This document shows, in pieces, positions 32,561-43,200 of a stretch of 64,000 bases of DNA. A program made the position numbers and the translations under genes. The notes beneath the pieces are model-generated. The model ran no database searches and had not been told where the DNA came from. It saw only the letters and a list, made by a program, of their open reading frames with translations. This stretch comes from Micromussa lordhowensis (lineage: Eukaryota > Cnidaria > Anthozoa > Scleractinia > Lobophylliidae): the NCBI GenBank assembly GCA_964020085.1, contig OZ026602.1, positions 25,068,843 through 25,132,842 on the forward strand, in the 5' to 3' direction. How positions within the stretch are numbered: position 1 is the stretch's first letter; every line of letters begins with the position of its first letter.

Positions 32561-32729
32561 GAAAAAACTTTTTATTAGACAGTTCAAGCGCACCACGCTT
32601 GGAATTTTATTTCTTTTATTTCCTCTTATGAATCATATGCACTGAGACCTTCACACGTACATTCACTATATTAAGTACTTTGTTTTGGTATTTCTTTTTT
32701 TTATAGTTTTTGGCTCACTTTCTTAATTA

Positions 32730-33674
32730 GTGGTAATAAATGTTTATTCGCAATTTTTGCATTCAGTGTCACAAGACCTCGACTCTTCTTCGTCTTTCGT
32801 TATGGATTTTAACAGCTGGAACATCTTGTGGGAGTTGTGTTTTGGATTATTAGCGATACTGATCGTCGTTGGTAATTCTCTCACTATCTTGACATTTCTC
32901 AAACAGAATCTCCGCAAACGTGCTCATTTTCTGTTGATAAGTTTGGCTGTTGCAGATCTGTTGGTTGGACTGCTGTCTGTTCCCCTTTACATCGTAGCCA
33001 ACTTAGATCCATTCAGGCATTTCTATGCTAGCCTTTATGCTGACATTTTCACCGGCCTCACGTCCGTCTTTACGCTTGCTGCTATTTCCTTGGAGAGGAT
33101 GTACGCTGTCGGCTGGCCTTTTCGCCACAGAACTCTCCCCATGCGCACTTACAAGTTTGCTATTGCCACACCGTGGATCTTCGCAGCGACCGTCACAATT
33201 ATACGGGTATTGCATGACAACCATTTAGTAGGATACACGGTCTTCCAGGTTGTCATTTCTGTGTCACCTGCCGCCCCTTCATTAGTGATTTGTTCTGCGT
33301 ATTGCGTTATTTGGTGGAAGGAAAAGAAACGGATGGACAACCAGAATCAGCGGATACAAAGAGAAACAAAACTGGCAAAGACTTTGTTTTTGATTACAGG
33401 GGCGTCGTTGTCAACTTGGCTTCCATTCCAAATAATAATTATATGGCCTTCTCTAGGCAGGAAAATCGATCCATTTGGGATATGGTATATCAAGCTCTTA
33501 CAATTTAGCAATTCGCTCGTAAATGTAATCATTTATCCTCTCAGAATTTCAGAATTTAAGGGTGCTCTGCTAAGAATGCTTCGAGGCTTTGTAACTCCAT
33601 GTAACAGTGAAACGAGCAGGCGTAGTGCTAATCCAGTCCTTAGGACTGAGGACGTGAATGAAACCGCCATTTAA
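32730..33674 (+). CDS. Class A (rhodopsin-family) G-protein-coupled receptor
   Basis: One exon, 314 residues, seven hydrophobic segments. TM1 has VGNSLTILTF (N1.50), TM2 LAVADLLVG (D2.50), TM3 ends ISLERMYAVGWP (ERM instead of DRY), TM4 has ATPWIF (W4.50), TM6 STWLPFQIII (no Cys before the Trp) and TM7 SNSLVNVIIYPL (NxxIY, where NPxxY is usual). I see no Cys at 3.25 and no partner in extracellular loop 2, so the usual disulfide is absent. The basic C-terminal tail is short. The N-terminus is short either way: the first ATG is used here, but 32802 (MDFNSWNILW) is just as plausible. The ligand is unknown; the pattern (ERM, NxxIY, no disulfide) recalls melanocortin/adenosine-related receptors, which are widespread in corals. 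Confidence 0.85.
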   Translation: MVINVYSQFLHSVSQDLDSSSSFVMDFNSWNILWELCFGLLAILIVVGNSLTILTFLKQNLRKRAHFLLISLAVADLLVGLLSVPLYIVANLDPFRHFYASLYADIFTGLTSVFTLAAISLERMYAVGWPFRHRTLPMRTYKFAIATPWIFAATVTIIRVLHDNHLVGYTVFQVVISVSPAAPSLVICSAYCVIWWKEKKRMDNQNQRIQRETKLAKTLFLITGASLSTWLPFQIIIIWPSLGRKIDPFGIWYIKLLQFSNSLVNVIIYPLRISEFKGALLRMLRGFVTPCNSETSRRSANPVLRTEDVNETAI

Positions 33675-34059
33675 CACTATCTACTTAACGATTGTTCCAT
33701 GATCCACGAGCGCGTGTTGGATTTGAGATGAGTTGGCTAAAATCATCGCATATCCAGCAAGCGGAAGCGGAATAATTGCTTTATTAGAAACGCTCCCATA
33801 TCCCATATAAATTCGGCAATCGGCAAACATTTTCATGATGGACGCACATGGTAGGAGCGACCTTTTGAATTTGAGTCATATTTAAGAAAGTGCCAAGGCA
33901 AATTTGACTGTTTAGTGTTTGAAATGCTTTATATTAAGAAATTTAAACCTAATTTGAGTGTCCAAACGGACTCCATACGTGCGAAACTTTTTGTTTAACT
34001 TGTAATTTTTGTAATTATTTTCATCGCTTATAGAACCCAGTTTTTATGCAGTTTTTGAC

Positions 34060-34092
34060 CTGATAATGACGTTATGGTAACGTCGAAACGTC
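34060..34092 (+). other. Hammerhead-like motif with perfect 7-bp stem
   Basis: CTGATAAT is followed by stem GACGTTA / TAACGTC (loop TGG), then GAAAC and GTC. The order CUGAnnA - helix II - GAAAC - GUC is that of a hammerhead core, but G8 is A and one unpaired base precedes the helix. Probably a relic of a retroelement end. Confidence 0.45.
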
Positions 34093-34439
34093 GTCGATTT
34101 TAAATCAGCTTTTAAGCTTTTTAAATCTTTGAATGTTTTTTAAAATGTGCTGTCGCGATTTTTTATAGTCAAATGTTATAACTAAAGAAAAATAATAATA
34201 AAAGCGCCCAAAAAAACTTACTTGTAAGCTTAACTTATTTGTAGAACATGATGTAACTGCTCATGTGTCATGATGAATATAAGCTAATTAAAACTCTTGA
34301 ATTGCGTTATCCAATGATCTAGTTTTAAATAAAAGGAATGATTCCACAGTTGTAAAACTAAGTGATACAACATGTTAATAACAAAAGTTTCTAGAATTAA
34401 CTGTCCGATGTACAAGAGGAGAGGAGTGGTGGATGCTAC

Positions 34440-34724
34440 CGTGAGGATTAAGAGTGCCGATTTGAAAAATAACTTTTCGTTCTAGAGTTTTGTGGCTTTC
34501 CGTGCTTCCTTGATGTAGGGAAAGGCCGCAGACTGTCATATGTTGCTTAGAATGATTGGGGCGATAAAGTGTCTAGCAACCGGTTTAGATGCGTTTTTGT
34601 CGTCTTTCTCTACGTCTCTAAGGTGTTCTCGAAATCGGTCGCCTAGTCGTCTCCCTGTTTCGCCGATGTATAACTTTTTGCAAAGAGTGCAAGTTATGTA
34701 GTAGATGACATTGGCTGCATGAGG
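34440..34724 (-). mobile_element. Penelope-like GIY-YIG fragment (left half of inverted pair)
   Basis: On the minus strand it reads ANVIYYITCTLCKKLYIGET, then GRRLGDRFREHLRDVEKDDK, the GIY-YIG domain of a Penelope element. A later frameshift is visible (ARHFIAP against ARHFILPNHSKQH in the sister copy). Confidence 0.8.
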
Positions 34725-35110
34725 TACCGATTTCGAGAATACCTTCGAGACGTAGAGAAAGACGACAAAAACGCATCTAAACCGGTCGCAAGACACTTTA
34801 TTCTCCCCAATCATTCTAAGCAACATATGACAGTCTGCGGCCGTTCCTTACATCAAGGAAGCACGGAAAGCCGCAAAACTCTGGAATATCAATTTAACTT
34901 TCAAATCGGCACTCTTAACCCTGATATCAACGAACGCTTTTCATTCAACTAATTTATTCTGATGTTTTCACGTTACCATGCCCCAACCAATAGCGTAGCT
35001 CTATCTTTCTGTATATAAACCACACACGACCCACAATTCCTCGATTCGCTCCCACGAAGGGCTAACGCTCGAAACGTCAGCTTTCGAATCTCTTTACTGT
35101 GGCCAATTCA
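34725..35110 (+). mobile_element. Penelope-like fragment (right half of inverted pair)
   Basis: It begins inside the GIY-YIG domain (RFREYLRDVEKDDKNAS) and continues through the C-terminus to NPDINERFSFN, stop near 34952. A 3' non-coding part with CACGAAGGGCTAACGCTCGAAACGTC-type sequence (hammerhead-like core at 35051-35078) follows. It is joined head to head with the copy at 34440-34724. Confidence 0.8.
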
Positions 35111-35205
35111 CATTATCAAATTAAAAACGGCGCAAAAGCTTTTGTTTTGTTTTTCTTTTTTTAAGAAAGGCGCCACATCCGATCGAATATATTTCATTTA
35201 TTACG

Positions 35206-35492
35206 TTCTTAACCTCGGATAATGCAATTCTAGCTTTCTGATTGGTTCACTAGATCTCGGTTACCAGCCATTATACCTGCGTTTGACCTTATATGGAAAT
35301 GAATGCGGCAAATGTCGCTCAGCATAAAATTTTCAGCATTTCGTTTTAGCGCCCGGAAGTCACATCACTTTCCGGTCGTTTCTTAGACAACAATACAATT
35401 TAGCAAAACCGAAGGTTGAGAATTTAATAAAACGATTATTCCATTCGCGCTTATTGGATATAAGATTGCTTATAGCCAACTCAATCCTACGG

Positions 35493-35527
<35 letters not shown>

Positions 35528-35554
35528 ACGCTCATGGAATAATTGTTAATTAAC
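35206..35554. mobile_element. Dispersed ~350-bp element, copy A
   Basis: Nearly identical to 49445-49800 along its length (AACCTCGGATAATGCAATTC ... CTCATGGAATAATTGTTAA). The right third is an imperfect palindrome around GGCTAT/ATAGCC. The right end resembles the hairpin at 43766-43880. Confidence 0.75.
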
Positions 35555-35768
35555 CGACAGAGGGAGAGGCCTTTCAGTCACTGCCTCTTCCACAGGCTTT
35601 TCTTATCGTTTTATTCTTGGCGCAAGAGGCGAGTGGGAGACTGGGAGTGACAAAGAAGGCGCGATCGAGAGCTGGTAGCGAGGGAGGAAGGCCAACGCAG
35701 GTAGTGGTTGGAAGCAAAAATTATCATTAGTTAATTACTATTAATCATTATTAGTTGATTACTATTTA

Positions 35769-35872
35769 ACAATTATTCGCCGATAGCGAGGTGAATATTG
35801 TCAAATGATCCCCTCGACTTCGTCTCGGGGATTATTCGACAATATTCACCTCGCCATCGGCGAATAATTGTT
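35769..35872. repeat. Hairpin element with ~45-bp arms
   Basis: Arms 35769-35813 and 35826-35872 (CAATTATTCGCCGATAGCGA and complement) are almost perfect, with a 12-bp loop. Confidence 0.8.
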
Positions 35873-36047
35873 TAGTATAATTTCAGAGCTGAGCAACAGA
35901 GAATAACGGACTAAAACATCAAAACAGGCACCCAATTGTTCATTAACAATTTATAAAAAAACGTTCACTGGCTAAAAAGACTTAAAAGTTTCGAGCTTTT
36001 GTCAGGCCACAATACCTTGCGAACCTAACACAGCGTATAAGACACAA

Positions 36048-36277
36048 GGGGCCCGTTTCTGAAAGGTCCCGAAAAGGTTTTTGTACCCGGAAAGCCGTAG
36101 CAAAATCACGAACCTTATGATTGCAGAGCTGTTTTATTCACGTATTCTTAATATCAACAGAGGTTCTCTTCACACAAGAAGTTTCCGGCGTAGACACTTT
36201 TCCGTTTTTAGATACAGATGAACTAAAAATGGTTTTACGGGCCCGAAAAGTTTCCGGGGCTTTTGAGAAACGGGCCC
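36048..36277. mobile_element. Short MITE with GGGCCCGTTTCT ends
   Basis: Left end GGGCCCGTTTCTGAAAG and right end CTTTTGAGAAACGGGCCC form imperfect inverted repeats; inner GGTCCCGAAAAG and GCCCGAAAAG also pair. CAAG flanks both sides and may be the target duplication. Confidence 0.6.
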
Positions 36278-37192
36278 AAGGAAAGCCAAATTTTTACAAT
36301 ATTTGTCCCTATACTAAGGACATTGTGTATCGTAGGTTTGAAGATTTTATAACTCTTTTGTGCCTTTTTATGAACGTTGTTAAAGTTTTCGAGCGCTTAG
36401 AACTGTGGGTAAATGTACCAGTCGCCATCTTTTTTCCTACTGAGGATTGCTACATATAGCCTTTGAGAACTGCGCCCTACGCTGCCACCCATTTTCCCAG
36501 ACGATGCCACCCAGCCACCATACTACTGAACAAAAAGACAAAACAAAAAACACTTGCCACTAATAGCCCATTTCATGGTTAACTTTTCAATGTAATCCAA
36601 CAAGAACGAGATCAGAGGCCATTTCCGGCAGAAACTGCTAATTGCCCGAGTTTTTCCTCACATACACGCTGGTTAAAATTGCAATACAAACTACAAACGT
36701 TAACCTTGAAAAGATCTTTTTTTAGCCTCTATCCCCTGCATGCTTTGTGCGTAGCTACGCTCTATCAAGTATCAATGGCGATCAGTTGTCATTTAGTTGC
36801 GGAATAGAAGTTGTTGTCGGACACTATCTTTTTTTTCGAATTCACGTTCATCATCATTTTTTAATCATCTGATTGAATTGTCTTAATTACCGATTTTGAT
36901 ATAAAAACTAACGCTAAAAAATCACGACGACGACGACATTTTCAAGTGAATAAAATTTTCCTAAATTAGCATAAATATGTTAAAACAAGTTCAAATCGAT
37001 AAAAATGTGGCGAGCACTAAAATATGATACAATAGGTAAAAAGTGTTAAAAATATACAATGGAAAAGAATAAAATAATTGCAGCACGAATTAATTGCTCT
37101 AGACAAATAGTTTGGCGCGAATTGAATCGCACTGTTTGTTGGTGTTGGTTTCAGTTCTTTGATAAAAAAAAAACACTTCAAAAATAAGACAG

Positions 37193-37740
37193 TCAAATTT
37201 GTTCTGACACTTTATTTCTTAACATTCGAAATCTCTGTGCGATATCTTCTGGCTCCATGTCGTGCTGCTCTCTGAAGTGGTTTCCGATTGCTGATCCTTT
37301 GTGTTCCTCAATTCGTTGGTGTAAGTGTCGGCACGTGTAGCCGACATAGCCTGCATCACACAGGCCACACTGAAATGAATACATCACGCACTGTTGACAC
37401 ACAAGAGGCGGCTTGTCTTCCCTGACCTTAATTTCATCCTTGATCTTTCTAGTTGTGTAAACTGGGCTAATATATCCACGTTGATCTTCCGACTGAGGTC
37501 AGCCAGCTGTTTACGTACTACGTTTGCAGATTTCTGGTCCTTGCAGGGCAACACGATTCTGCCGGACTGGGGGGTTCTCTTTTATCAGGCAATCGGGCAT
37601 GTGAATCCTCAGACACTTTTGATTCAACGAATCTGCGAATGGTTGACTGCGACAGTACTGAACATTACCGATGCTTTGGTTATTCCGCTCGTAAATTCGA
37701 TCTTGTGACTGTAATGAATATTCGTTCCCCACCCGCGTCC
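37193..37740 (-). mobile_element. Penelope-like element, connection and GIY-YIG region (second family)
   Basis: The minus strand encodes SGRIVLPCKDQKSANVVRKQ, then RKIKDEIKVREDKPPLVCQQ, CVMYSFQCGLCDAGYVGYTC, RHLHQRIEEHKGSAIGNHFR and a stop near 37193. This is the canonical reverse-transcriptase-to-GIY-YIG region of EN-bearing Penelope elements, distinct in sequence from the copies at 16494 and 34440. In-frame stops upstream show it is dead. Confidence 0.85.
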
Positions 37741-40207
37741 AAAAAAAAAATCATTCCGAGAACGTTTGCCGGGAAAAATTTATCTACGGGTATCGCTCTC
37801 CAAATTACTGATAAAATGAGCGTGCTTTGAATTTATGTGATGGATTCGTTTACGAGAAGTTCGACGGAAGTAGGCTTGTAAATTGTGGTGGTAAAATAAA
37901 TTGGAGATGCATAACAACAATTTTTATCTCAATTTCTCCGAGTACGTTTGTTTTATAAGACCTTATAGGAGGGGACAGGATAGCAAAAAAGGAGGACAAG
38001 GGGTGGGAGGCAACGGATCATTTTTTTGCCCTACCTCTTCCCCCTGCTCCTAATTTTTTCGCCCTCGCTCGCAATTTTAATCCCTTCACGCGCTTTTTGG
38101 AAATGAACGCCCCCTCCTTCTACCCTCACTTCCCTTTCTCCTTCCCCCTGTTTCGAGCCTGCTGAGTAGGCCAGCTTCATTTGGCAGGTGTTATCATGAC
38201 AATGGCTGGGTAGGTGAAGCCTCCTCAGTGTTACTAATGCTGTGCCGTTAAAAAAAACCTAGCAGACTTCGTTTATTTACTTTATTCTTTCAAAAATATA
38301 ACCTACAAACAATTAGAAAGTCTCGTTAGAAAGTTTACTTTTTTTGCAAATTAATTAAGACACGGTGTGGAGACAAAAATTACATTATAACGTTAGTATA
38401 ATCAATCAAGTATATAGTTGCAATCACAGAGTAAAAGGCTTTCGATTGTGAAAGACTGCTAATTCGTCCAAACACAAAAAGCGAGTGGCAGCCATAGTTT
38501 GAGTCGATCCTTTTGACTGTAATTTACGGGAAGAGAATTAGCCTCAAACAAAAGGATTTCTTGAAACCTGCTAATTGATTCGTCCACAGCCACAGCTAGA
38601 GCCGCAAATGTACTTTGAATTTTCTGGTCATAGTTTTTGTTGAGAAAATTCATTTAAAAATAACAGACCTTCCTAAAAGTCGTCAATTCGTCTAGTTACT
38701 TTTTCTCTGGTGTAATTTATACAAAATCGTCAATTTCAGAATATTTAAGGCCTTTAGAAACCTGTTAATCCATACATCTGTCCCCAAGAAACAGATCCAA
38801 ATATACGTTTTGATTTCATCAAGAAAATCATTTTCAGAGAACTAATGTTTCTCATGAAAAACGATTAAATCGTCTGAACACATGAAAGCAGTTTAAAGCT
38901 ACAAATGTCCTGTGCATGTTTCCTGATTTACAGCAAGAAAATAATTTTGCTTGCGATTTGGAACGAATTTAATAGTGTGTTGAAACAAATTTGTGATAAT
39001 CCTGTGTTATACGCCAAATCACGCAAATGTTTGCGAGAGGTGAAACAAAATAATACTGTGCTAAATGACGTTTGAAATCAAGCTTACCTGTATTGACAGT
39101 GTTCCTTCGGAAAGCTACGTGCAAGCTATTTGAAGAAAAAAATGAATCAGCATTTATTATTCAAAACAATTATTTTGTACGCGCATCATGTTAATATGCT
39201 AACTAAGACTTTTTTCAGTCCTTGGAATCGAATGGAGATCGAATATTCGAAATGTTTCAAATGGCACTGTTTTTGATCTGTTCAAGTACTTGTTGACGTC
39301 ATAAACATTAACACGCTCTATGGCAACAGAGCTTGTTATTTTAAATGGAGGTTACAGCTAGTCAAATTTGAATTTGAATACATCATAAAAACGATCTGCT
39401 ATTCTGTAAACAAAAAGCCCTGATAATGCGTTATGTAACAAACAAAGGTCAATAGAACTCGAAAATGTTAAATTTTGAAGACAGGAAATTACGGTGGAAT
39501 TACGATGCTTTCATCAAGCAACGAAAACATTTTTCCCCACCGAAATATTCAATTCAGTTTTGGCGTGAGATTCAGTCCGCATGGAAACGAGAGTGCCTTG
39601 CGAGAAACGCAATAAGCTTAATTATTCAGTAAGGTTTTTAAAATGCTAAGGGCATATGCTGGCGGTGTGTATCCTTTTTGTCGCTTTTTTTTACCTGTTT
39701 TGTTTTTCTTTTTTCACCCAGAAAAATGAGTCTGACAGCCATGAACTGGTGCTGGAAAACTGCATTTCTGCGATTATTATTTAGTGTCATTATGTCAAAG
39801 CATTTTATGACATGTACATCATGCATATTTTGCATACATTTGTATGTCAGTAAGGCAGCAAGAGACCTTTTTTCTTTTTTATAATTCTACTGCAGATTCC
39901 AGAGGTATTAAAAAACGCTTTTCCTTCCGTTTCATTGAAAGCTTGTATTATTTGCGCTCCGATTGGAGCCATTGTTTCAAACCTTCTAACTTTACTAGCC
40001 AGGCAACTGGCAGTTTTTCTTTTATTTACATTAAAATTCATGTCATAATTTTTTTCGCGAACACGTAATTATATACATTGCATCGGAAATGAGATGAAGT
40101 TTGTGACTTTACAGGGCGGAAGAGTTTTAATTTACAGTTACTGGTGAACGACACGAAATAACTTTGAGGCAATTCACTGTTTGTTTGTTTTTGAACGCGG
40201 TTTCGTA
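37741..40207. other. Intergenic region upstream of the glutamate receptor
   Basis: No exon recognised. Positions 38450-38900 repeat the theme GCTAATTCGTCC / GTCAATTCGTCTAG / AAATCGTCTG loosely, perhaps a decayed tandem repeat. The rest is AT-rich. Confidence 0.35.
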
Positions 40208-43200
40208 ATGGAAATTCGTGGCAATATTCTTGTTTTCTTCTTGCTGGGAATTCAGCGAAAAATTTGTATTGCTGTATCAGATCGTGCAGATGGGGAAATT
40301 ATAAACATCGCAATTTTTTTCAACGCCTCTGATCGTTTCCTACGCAGCATTGTACAGAACTCAAAAGACAACTTTCTTGCCAACCAAGGGGAAGACAATA
40401 TGCAGAACGGAAATTTAACGTTTTACAATAATCCGCGGTGGCAAGACGTGGCTAACTCAGGACTTAGGGAGATTGGTTTAAAAGACTCGCTATCCGTTGT
40501 CTGGAATATCTCATCGAAAATTCAAGGTGCCATTTTTGTGGATATTAACAGTGATTCTATATTTCTCTCGTCTCTTTTGGAACGATTGGGGATTCCAACC
40601 ATTGGTGTCTTCCAGAGAAGCGAACAACTCAGAACACAGGTAAGTTAAGATGGAGATAAATGAATTAAAAATGTGCTTTATAACGAGAAGAACAACACCA
40701 TCAAAGCCAGCAGCCTTGTGTAAAATATTTGTCGTATTCAGTAATATATTTTAAAAATCTGCTGGACAATTTTAATTCAGTTGCTATCGCTTAGCAGGGA
40801 TGAATAGCACAGGGTGAATAGCACATGTTTTAGATTTCAAGGTTTTGGGATTACTGATGTGTGGCAAAACACCTTTCGAAGCTGAAACATGTCTCTGGTC
40901 AGCATTAACATATATTTTTTTAAGTTCGAATTTCGATGGTTTTGAATACAACAATTCTGCATTGCGAAAAATGAGCTTCAATGCACTAAAAACCGTTTCT
41001 GTCACTTATCATTTTCGCTCGGGGCCCAGTTTCGTGCCGAAAAGGTTAACAGCAAGATCGACAAACTGGTCCAGATGACAAACTTAGAATGTCCATAAAA
41101 TAATCAACTGTACAATGATAATGTGGCACAGGAATCCAGCCGATTTTTTTTTAAATAACCTATTTATTTCATTATTTTAGGGAGGTCTATGATCTACACT
41201 CTGACCTGTAAGAATTATATGACAAAGAAAATGTAGTGTTTATTATGAACAAAATCAACCGAATCAATTACAATATGGTGCTAATTATGCACTGTTATCT
41301 CATTTCTTGTTAAGCACTGTTCGCATTAATTGCTGGTCATTGATAAGCCATGTATATAAATAAAAATAATAATTTTCTGCCCATGATGGATTATACAAAT
41401 GAATTTGAATTGAATATGAAGCTTTTTTATACTTGGGTAAATGGTTATTCATAAAACCTTCTTATATCCGGAAATATCATGTCGTGTTATCGTTATGCCG
41501 GTGTATTGCCCATCACGCGACCATTCATGTCTCAAAACAACCACGGCTTTCTCGTCAATATCAAAACAAACGAAACTGATAGCAAACAACACTTAAACAT
41601 CGGCAAGACGTTACTGTCAAGTGCCCGGAAAAACATGCGAAGGTTTGAGCTTGTACTATGTTTTGAATATGTGCATGAACTCATGCATGATGAGGGCTCA
41701 CTTAATCTTTCTTTGTTTCCTATATCTCCTCTGGGAGAATAGGGCCGTTGATGAGGGCTCACTACGCCGACGGAATTTGAAAACGGAGCTTTATTTCTAC
41801 GGTTATGCCTTCCATCCACACTAATCCGTCACCAAAAAGGAGCTCTTTGAAAACGCTAGTCAAACAGGAGGAATTTGAAACCGCCGGCTTTGCGTAACAT
41901 TTTGAAAACAAAGCTTTTCGTCAACGATGACCGGCGTTAGAATAATCATGAAATTCCCCTGCGCGAGTTTTTCTCAAACACAACAGCAAAATTACCGGAG
42001 CGTGGGCAGTGAGTTGACAAGCGCCAATGATCAGGTGACACGAAAATGTGACAATAACGAATAAGTCAGTGCCAAATAAACAATAAAAATACGGGGAAAA
42101 TATAGTTCTGATAGAAGTCTCAAAATTTCAAAAGGCTAATGTTTAACAAATACTTAGGTAAACAGTTTTGCTATGATCAAGATAATTTGGTTCATCAACT
42201 GGGTTGATAATGTGAATTGGCCACCGTAAAGCTTCCGAATCTCTTTACGGTGGCCAATTCACATTATCAACCCAGTTGATAAACCAAATTATCTTGTAAT
42301 ACTCCCACCGACGCAGCACCACAGTTGCTTTAGAAACTTGCCCCCTTTATTCGTTTGCTATGATCGAGTCTTACTGAGAGTTAAAAGTTGGTTGAAGTTT
42401 CCTAATATTCAGCTTTTTTACTATTCCAAAACTCATGCGGCTCATAAGATTGCGATTCGCAATGTGTTCTTCTTTTTCATTACCTGTTTAAACCAACACC
42501 TAGGTGAAATGTTCTGCTATAGTTAGCTTGTGTATAAAATGTCGGTACTAGTTATAAGCAATTAATATGGAGAAGTTCATGCGAAAATCTTCTCATTTGA
42601 ATTATTTCTTCGGTCAAATATTGCGTGCTTGCGTCAGAAATTTAAAGAACAAATGACAAACATTGCCAATTAAAAACGAAACACTCGGTGAGGAAATGGT
42701 TTCATCTTCTACCTCTCAAATAACTCAATCATTTCAATCATTCAATCATTTTATTTCATTTCTTAATTTAAGTACATATTAATTAAAAACGAATCACTCG
42801 TTGAGGAAATTGTTTCACCTTTTACTTCTCAAATAACTCAATCATTCAATCATTTTATTTCATTTCTTAATGTAATTACATATTACAGCTGGTCTGGCCC
42901 GCGGATAGCTATTCTAGTCTAGGTGGGCCAGTCTAGGCCAATCTAGTGAAGTTACTGACATATTGGCAACTAATGAGATTAAAATCATTAATGACATGTT
43001 AATGACAAGATCAAGAGAACTTAAGACTTTCATTCGTTTCTGTGCGAGTGGATGAGACCCTCACACAGTGTAAAATCTAATATCGTGTTCTTTTTATTTA
43101 AAATTTCTTCTCCATCATTTTCCAGGAGAGCCCTGCTGATTTTACCAGGGTGGCCGTGCCGTCAATAAAACATTACGCGCAAGTCATCCGGGAACTCATG

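Noticed and set aside
34536..34826. Host gene on the minus strand
   Set aside because: It reads through the junction of two inverted Penelope fragments; the GIY-YIG residues identify it as a retroelement.
38450..38900. Clear tandem repeat
   Set aside because: TCGTC-containing segments recur loosely, but no steady period could be aligned by eye.
40784..41078. Additional glutamate-receptor exon in intron 1
   Set aside because: Exon 1 (40639) and exon 2 (43126) are both phase 0 and join directly; ORFs here have no periplasmic-binding-like sequence.
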